Shown here: positions 60,325 through 64,000 of the stretch, one piece after another
Numbering within the stretch: the first letter of the stretch is position 1
Layout: each line of letters begins with the position of its first letter
NCBI GenBank assembly: GCA_965198825.1
Contig: CBDAQB010000001.1
Location: forward strand, 744,001-808,000
Origin: BOG-908 sp965198825
GTDB lineage: Bacteria; Pseudomonadota; Alphaproteobacteria; Acetobacterales; Acetobacteraceae
Direction: 5' to 3'
Length of the DNA stretch: 64,000 nt
Made by a program: the position numbers and the translations under genes
The notes under the pieces: generated by a model
Database searches by the model: none
What the model was told of the DNA's origin: nothing
Seen by the model: only the letters and a program-made list of their open reading frames with translations

Positions 60325-60612
60325 ATGAGCGAGCGACCGAAATTCTTCGAGGATCTAGCCGGCGTGGCCGGGGGCGCAATTTCGGCGCTTGCGGGGCTGC
60401 GCGAAGAGACCGAGGCCGCCATACGCGCCCGGGTGGATGAGACGATCAGGCACCTCGAGCTGGTGCGCCGCGACGAACTGGAAGCGGTGGCAGATTTGGC
60501 TGCCAACGCGCGTGCTGGTCAGGAAGCGGCCGAGCTCAAGCTTGCGGCGATGGAGACGCGGCTGGCGGCTCTGGAGCAGGCGCTGGCTGGGCGGACCTCG
60601 ACCGAGTCGTAA
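60325..60612 (+). CDS. UbiK-family accessory factor
   Basis: 95 residues. Helical, membrane-active BMFP/UbiK protein: RPKFFEDLAGVAGGAISALAGLREETEAAIRARVD, then a C-terminal coiled coil AAELKLAAMETRLAALEQALAG. Linked to aerobic ubiquinone assembly in other Proteobacteria. Divergent from lgt. Confidence 0.85.
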   Translation: MSERPKFFEDLAGVAGGAISALAGLREETEAAIRARVDETIRHLELVRRDELEAVADLAANARAGQEAAELKLAAMETRLAALEQALAGRTSTES

Positions 60613-60712
60613 CTCCCAGGCGCTGCGCGGAACGGGGAAGAGGCTGCACGGGAGGCTCGTCCGCGGCGGCCTTTTGCAGGAGGGCCTGGAAGCTGGTCGA
60701 TTTCTTGATCAT
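60536..60712 (-). CDS. Possible small Ala/Pro-rich protein
   Basis: 58 codons from ATG 60712 (MIKKSTSFQALLQKAAADE) with a well-spaced AGGAG ribosome site. The C-terminal half is Pro/Ala/Ser-rich and overlaps the ubiK 3' end antisense by 77 bp. The N-terminal helix looks coding, the tail low-complexity. Uncertain. Confidence 0.35.
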   Translation of the reverse strand: MIKKSTSFQALLQKAAADEPPVQPLPRSAQRLGVTTRSRSAQPAPAPEPPAASPSPQA

Positions 60713-60812
60713 GGCCGGCTCCTGACTCGTGGGCGAAGCAGGTTCGCGCGAAAAGATGTCGGCATCAATAAGGAAGTTTTGGGTGCGGCGCAGCAAGGTT
60801 TGGGAAGGAAGC

Positions 60813-60838
60813 AGTTCTTTTTTGAAAAAAAGAAGACG
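60813..60838. repeat. Family A collapsed copy, copy 13
   Basis: Only the hairpin core GTTCTTTTTTGAAAAAAAGA is present, joined directly to the outer flank AAGACGCTTCCTTACTTC. It looks like a copy deleted for its centre and sits at the stop codon of the leftward 60844 gene. Confidence 0.75.
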
Positions 60839-60843
60839 CTTCC

Positions 60844-61251
60844 TTACTTCTGTTCAACAAACAACTCCCGCAGCAGCGTCAGCAAATCCGATCCTGACAG
60901 CTTGATGATGAACGCGACGACGGCGATGGAGAGCGCGTAGGCCCAGGCGGAGGCAAGGCCTTGCCAGAAGCCGCGCCACCAACTGTCGGCTTCGCGGGGC
61001 AGGGTGGCGGCGTATTCGGCGAGCATGCGCCCGGCGGCGTCGCGGAACTCGCGCATTTCGGCGGCCGTGAAATTGTCGAATTGGGCGGCGTCGGCCGCTG
61101 TGACGGCGGCGCTGAGGTCGGGGTAGGCGCTGCGGGCGCGGTCCCATTTGCGGGCGACGAGCAGTCCCAGTGTCAGGACTTCGGTCAGGCCTCGGCTGGA
61201 ACTCTGTGCAACTTCGATGAACTGGTCGACGCCGTCGCGTTCACCTTCCAT
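60844..61251 (-). CDS. Putative membrane protein with C-terminal helix
   Basis: 135 residues from ATG 61251 (MEGERDGVDQFIEVAQSS). Helical N-terminal part, then SWWRGFWQGLASAWAYALSIAVVAFIIKLSG, a membrane anchor, and a short cytosolic end. It overlaps the next upstream gene by 11 bp, so the two are coupled. Family not recognised. Confidence 0.65.
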   Translation of the reverse strand: MEGERDGVDQFIEVAQSSSRGLTEVLTLGLLVARKWDRARSAYPDLSAAVTAADAAQFDNFTAAEMREFRDAAGRMLAEYAATLPREADSWWRGFWQGLASAWAYALSIAVVAFIIKLSGSDLLTLLRELFVEQK

Positions 61252-61447
61252 CCTGCTCCGCCCGGCCTTTTTCGAGGAGGGCACGCATGTAGGGGGATTT
61301 CAGCGTCTCGTCCAAATACTCGTAGAGGACGGAGCGGTGCTTGGCCGGTGGGACCGGTGCATTTTCGCGCGGCCGGACTGGCCTGTCTTCGCCGTATTTC
61401 GGATCGGCCGCGTTTCTGTCCGATGGCATGGCATTCTCCACCTTCAT
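61241..61447 (-). CDS. Small hypothetical protein
   Basis: 68 residues, hydrophilic, with RSVLYEYLDETLKSPYMRALLEKG as a predicted helix. First of a coupled two-gene unit with the membrane protein gene. Function unknown. Confidence 0.6.
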   Translation of the reverse strand: MKVENAMPSDRNAADPKYGEDRPVRPRENAPVPPAKHRSVLYEYLDETLKSPYMRALLEKGRAEQDGR

Positions 61448-61495
61448 AGGGTGAAGGTGAGGGGGCGGTCAGGCGACGTCAAGCGCCGGAAGCGC

Positions 61496-61529
61496 AGCAA
61501 CCGCACGCGCCGAAACGCGTGCGGTTGCT
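61496..61529. terminator. Hairpin downstream of rpsI
   Basis: A perfect 14-bp stem AGCAACCGCACGCG with a six-base loop CCGAAA, 7 bp after the rpsI stop on the minus strand. No T-tract follows on that strand, so termination may rely on structure plus Rho, or it may protect the 3' end. Confidence 0.65.
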
Positions 61530-61536
61530 GGTGTGA

Positions 61537-62046
61537 TCAGCGCTTGCTGAACTGGAAGCTGCGGCGTGCCTTGGCCTTGCCGTACTTCTTGCGCTCGACG
61601 ACGCGGCTGTCGCGGGTGAGGAAGCCGGCGGTCTTCAAAATGGGGCGCAGGTCCGGCTCGTAGTGGGTGAGCGCGCGGCTGATGCCGTGGCGCACGGCGC
61701 CGGCCTGGCCGGAGAGGCCGCCGCCGACGACGGTGCAGAACACGTCGAACTGGTTGTAGCGGTCGCTGACCAGGAAGGGCTGGGTGATCAGCATGCGCAG
61801 GACAGGGCGGGCGAAGTAGGTGCCGACGCGCTTGCCGTTGACGGTGATCTCGCCGCGGCCTGGCTTGATCCAGACGCGGGCGACGGCGTTCTTGCGGCGG
61901 CCGGTGGCGTAGCTGCGGCCAAGCTCGTCGCGCTTCGGCTCGCGCTTGATGGCGCCTTCGCTGGTGGTGGCGCCGGCCAGCGGGGTGCCGGCTGCGGTGA
62001 CGAGATCCTTGAGGTCGGCGAGCGACCGGGTCTGGGTTTCGGACAT
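61537..62046 (-). CDS. rpsI: 30S ribosomal protein S9
   Basis: 169 residues from ATG 62046. The S9 core begins GRSYATGRRKNAVARVWIKPG and ends with the conserved KKYGKAKARRSFQFSKR. The ~40-residue N-terminal extension is typical of alphaproteobacterial S9. It starts 5 bp after rplM. Confidence 0.97.
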   Translation of the reverse strand: MSETQTRSLADLKDLVTAAGTPLAGATTSEGAIKREPKRDELGRSYATGRRKNAVARVWIKPGRGEITVNGKRVGTYFARPVLRMLITQPFLVSDRYNQFDVFCTVVGGGLSGQAGAVRHGISRALTHYEPDLRPILKTAGFLTRDSRVVERKKYGKAKARRSFQFSKR

Positions 62047-62051
62047 GGCGA

Positions 62052-62519
62052 TCAGACCCTGCTGTTCTTGCGGTTGAGTGCGGCGACTTCGAGCTTGGTG
62101 GGCTGCTGCCCATCGTGAGGATGCTCGGTGCCGGCGTAGACGTAGAGGTGCTTCATCTGGGCGCGCTGCAGCGGGCCGCGGGTGATCATGCGCTCGACAG
62201 CCTTCTCGACGACCTGGCCGGGACGCTTGCTCTCGAGGCGCTGGCGCACGGTGCGCTGCTTGATGCCGCCTGCGAAACCGGTGTGGTAGTGGAAGAGGCG
62301 GTCTTCCATCTTCTTGCCGGTGAGGACGATCTTCTCGGCGTTGATGACGACGACGCTGTCGCCGCAATCGACATGCGGGGTGAACTGCGGCTTGTGCTTG
62401 CCGCGCAGGCGCATGGCGATGATGGTGGCGAGGCGGCCGAGGACGAGGTTCTCGGCGTCGATGAGCACCCAGTTGCGAGTGGCCTCCGCCGGCTTGAGCG
62501 AAGGGGTTTGTTTCAGCAT
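62052..62519 (-). CDS. rplM: 50S ribosomal protein L13
   Basis: 155 residues, with WVLIDAENLVLGRLATIIAMRLRGK at the start and VINAEKIVLTGKK and DRLFHYHTGFAGG following. It is the first gene of the rplM-rpsI operon, divergent from the epimerase-like gene. Confidence 0.97.
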   Translation of the reverse strand: MLKQTPSLKPAEATRNWVLIDAENLVLGRLATIIAMRLRGKHKPQFTPHVDCGDSVVVINAEKIVLTGKKMEDRLFHYHTGFAGGIKQRTVRQRLESKRPGQVVEKAVERMITRGPLQRAQMKHLYVYAGTEHPHDGQQPTKLEVAALNRKNSRV

Positions 62520-62554
62520 GATTTACACGGGTCCCGAGCGGGTGAGAGGGGCGG

Positions 62555-62583
62555 GTTCTCTCTGCAATCGGGGGGAACGTCAA
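62555..62583 (-). promoter_or_regulatory. Candidate promoter of rplM-rpsI
   Basis: On the minus strand TTGACG (62583-62578) is followed after 17 bp by GAGAAC (62560-62555). The -35 is near consensus, the -10 weak, as often in alphaproteobacterial ribosomal promoters. The -10 ends about 35 bp upstream of the rplM ATG. Confidence 0.45.
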
Positions 62584-62603
62584 GGGTTTTTGTGTGTGGT
62601 AGT

Positions 62604-63476
62604 ATGATACCACATAGTTTGGGTGGCCGCGAACGTGGGCGGGTGCATGTCGTCGGCGCCTCCGGACGCAGCGGGTCGGCACTTTGCAAGGCATTGATCG
62701 CGCAGGGTTGTGAGGCTGTGCCGGTGGTGCGGGACCGCGCGCGTTGGGCGGCCGTGGGGCTGGGTGGAGATGCTCTGCTAGCCGATCTTGGCGACGTGGA
62801 TGCGCTGCGGATCGCGCTCGAGGGTGCGCAGACGGTGGTTTCTTGTGCGCACGCGCGGCACGCGCCGGCGGTCATCGCCGCGTCGCCGCCAGGGGCCCGG
62901 CTGGTATTCCTGGGGAGCACACGGAAGTTCACGAAATGGCCCGATGACCACGGCAACGGCGTGCTTGCTGGCGAGGCGGCTTTCGTGGCGTCCGGGCGCC
63001 GTGGCGTGATGCTGCATCCCACCATGATTTATGGAGCAGAGGGCGAGGATAATGTGCAGCGGCTGGCGGCCTTGTTACGCCGGTTGCCTGTGGTGCCGCT
63101 GCCTGCTGGCGGGCGGTCGCTGGTACAGCCGATCCATCAGGACGATCTGACGGCGTGCCTGCTCGCCTCGGTCGCGGCGGACTGGGTGGGGCCGGAGACT
63201 CGCGTGGTGGCAGGACCTCTGGCGGTGACCTACGCGGACTTCGTCCGCGCCATTGCGGTGGCTGCGGGGTTGGCGCCGCCGCGCATCGTCGCGGTGCCGC
63301 TGTGGCTGCTGATTGCTGGCGCGCCGTTGACGCATTTGCCCGGGCTGCCTGGGATCGGCGCGGACGAGGTTCGGCGTTTGGCTGAAGACAAGGCTTTTAA
63401 GTCGGACTTGCCCGGTTTGATCGGACGGCCGGCGATGTCTTTGGAAGAAGGGTTGAGGCGGACTTTTCAGAGGTGA
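62604..63476 (+). CDS. NAD(P)-binding epimerase/NmrA-like protein
   Basis: 290 residues from ATG 62604. Rossmann start VHVVGASGRSGSALCKALIAQG, then ARLVFLGSTRKFTKWPDDH and HPTMIYGAEGEDNVQRLAALLRR as in atypical short-chain dehydrogenases. The active-site Tyr-x3-Lys is missing, so binding without catalysis or a different reaction is possible. The start lies in an inverted repeat GTGGTA-GTATGA-TACCAC, a potential operator. Confidence 0.82.
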   Translation: MIPHSLGGRERGRVHVVGASGRSGSALCKALIAQGCEAVPVVRDRARWAAVGLGGDALLADLGDVDALRIALEGAQTVVSCAHARHAPAVIAASPPGARLVFLGSTRKFTKWPDDHGNGVLAGEAAFVASGRRGVMLHPTMIYGAEGEDNVQRLAALLRRLPVVPLPAGGRSLVQPIHQDDLTACLLASVAADWVGPETRVVAGPLAVTYADFVRAIAVAAGLAPPRIVAVPLWLLIAGAPLTHLPGLPGIGADEVRRLAEDKAFKSDLPGLIGRPAMSLEEGLRRTFQR

Positions 63477-63495
63477 GTGACGGGCCTGGTCGGAT

Positions 63496-63545
63496 GAAGA
63501 TCAACCACGAAGACGCGGAGGCCACAGAGGTTCACGAAGAGATCT
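63496..63545. repeat. Family B solo left arm, copy 9
   Basis: AAGATCAACCACGAAGACGC-type left arm, about 20 bp after the epimerase-like gene, between convergent genes. No right arm is seen. Confidence 0.68.
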
Positions 63546-63613
63546 TGACTTTGTTGACGGTTGAGCAACGCAGTTCGTCGCTTGAACGGAATGGATCGAT
63601 TGAGGCCGGCGCT

Positions 63614-64000
63614 TCATTTTTTCAGCCAGTTCAACACGGCGGCCTCGAGGGCGATGCGCTGATCCGAGTAGGAGTGATCGGTGGCGAGATGCACGTCGGT
63701 GACGTTGCCGCCCTGTTTCCGCACGGCTTCGCCAAGCGCATCGCTGGCGTCTGCGAGGCCGTCGTTGGAGGTGATGAGCAGGAGCGGATGGTGCGCCAGC
63801 GCCGAAGCGAAGTTCACAAAATCCCAGTGTGGGGCTTCGATCGTGGCTTCGTGGGCGAGGGCGGCGGGGCTGGTGCCGGCGAGGCTTTCCATGTTGTCGG
63901 CCATGAAGGTGGCGAGTTTGCGTTCGCCGCCTGAGGCTCTGGGATCGCCGATACGGCCGAAGTCGGCAGCGGAGATCATGGCGACGCCGACGAGGCCAGG
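63614..64000 (-). CDS. Alpha/beta hydrolase, C-terminal part (runs off the window)
   Basis: At least 128 residues, open to the right edge. LGIT-like PLLLITSNDGLADASDALGEAV carries the late Asp of the catalytic triad, and ATDHSYSDQRIALEAAVLNWL the His. The nucleophile elbow would be in the missing N-terminal part. Prolyl-oligopeptidase-like or dienelactone-hydrolase-like family; specificity not readable. Confidence 0.72.
   Translation of the reverse strand, partial: PGLVGVAMISAADFGRIGDPRASGGERKLATFMADNMESLAGTSPAALAHEATIEAPHWDFVNFASALAHHPLLLITSNDGLADASDALGEAVRKQGGNVTDVHLATDHSYSDQRIALEAAVLNWLKK

Noticed and set aside
1527..63545. CRISPR array
   Set aside because: The repeats are single, dispersed, inverted pairs with no regular spacers and no cas genes.

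Overview
This is a high-GC alphaproteobacterial chromosome segment, most likely from the Acetobacteraceae or a near relative. That placement is inferred from the GC content, the hpnA-G plus hpnM-I-J-K hopanoid gene set, the alr/mlaE/mlaF/radA neighbourhood and the gene families present. No rRNA, tRNA, prophage or CRISPR array was seen.

Layout. 1-9 kb: a TPR-GGDEF protein (the gene may begin before the window), then radA, a VOC protein, a periplasmic protein, mlaF, mlaE and alr on the minus strand, glutathione peroxidase and a lipoprotein. 9-24 kb: a PEP-CTERM-type secreted protein, pgeF, several glycosyltransferases, a Tat-exported (alpha/alpha)6-like protein, ornithine/lysine decarboxylase, a YihY membrane protein, an RlpA-like protein, two MFS transporters and a zinc deacylase. 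24-42 kb: a hopanoid and isoprenoid supercluster. It reads rightward as hpnA-B-C-D-E-shc-hpnG and leftward as xseB-ispA-dxs-hpnM-hpnI-hpnJ-(hpnK). Together these cover prenyl precursor supply (DXS, IspA), squalene formation (HpnC/D/E), cyclisation (SHC), side-chain processing (HpnG) and head-group building (HpnI, HpnJ, HpnK), with HpnM as a periplasmic MlaC-like partner. An IS1595-type insertion sequence and a toxin-antitoxin pair have entered the junction around hpnK. 42-48 kb: a histone-deacetylase-like protein, a TusA-like protein, a ROK kinase, DUF3140, a nonsense-interrupted oxidoreductase and a secreted HAF-type repeat protein. 48-57 kb: two giant multidomain glycosyltransferases (about 1073 and 940 residues), DinB and a GT2-GtrA fusion. 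57-64 kb: midA, a cluster of two toxin-antitoxin pairs, lgt, ubiK, two small membrane-associated unknowns, rpsI-rplM, an NAD-dependent epimerase-like protein and a truncated alpha/beta hydrolase.

The most striking feature outside the genes is a dense set of dispersed palindromic elements at transcription-unit ends. Family A is an AT-rich nested palindrome whose arm is built on TTCTTTTTTGAAAAAAAGAA; 13 complete, solo, interrupted or collapsed copies are listed. Family B is a pair of inverted arms rich in CACGAAG; nine copies are listed. Three minor families (C, D, E) also occur. Nearly every gene 3' end that is not overlapped by a neighbour carries an A, B or C element. The hpnG reading frame begins and ends inside family A sequence, and the insertion sequence sits in a family A arm with an 8-bp target duplication. 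Two of the three toxin genes lack a canonical start codon where their domain begins.
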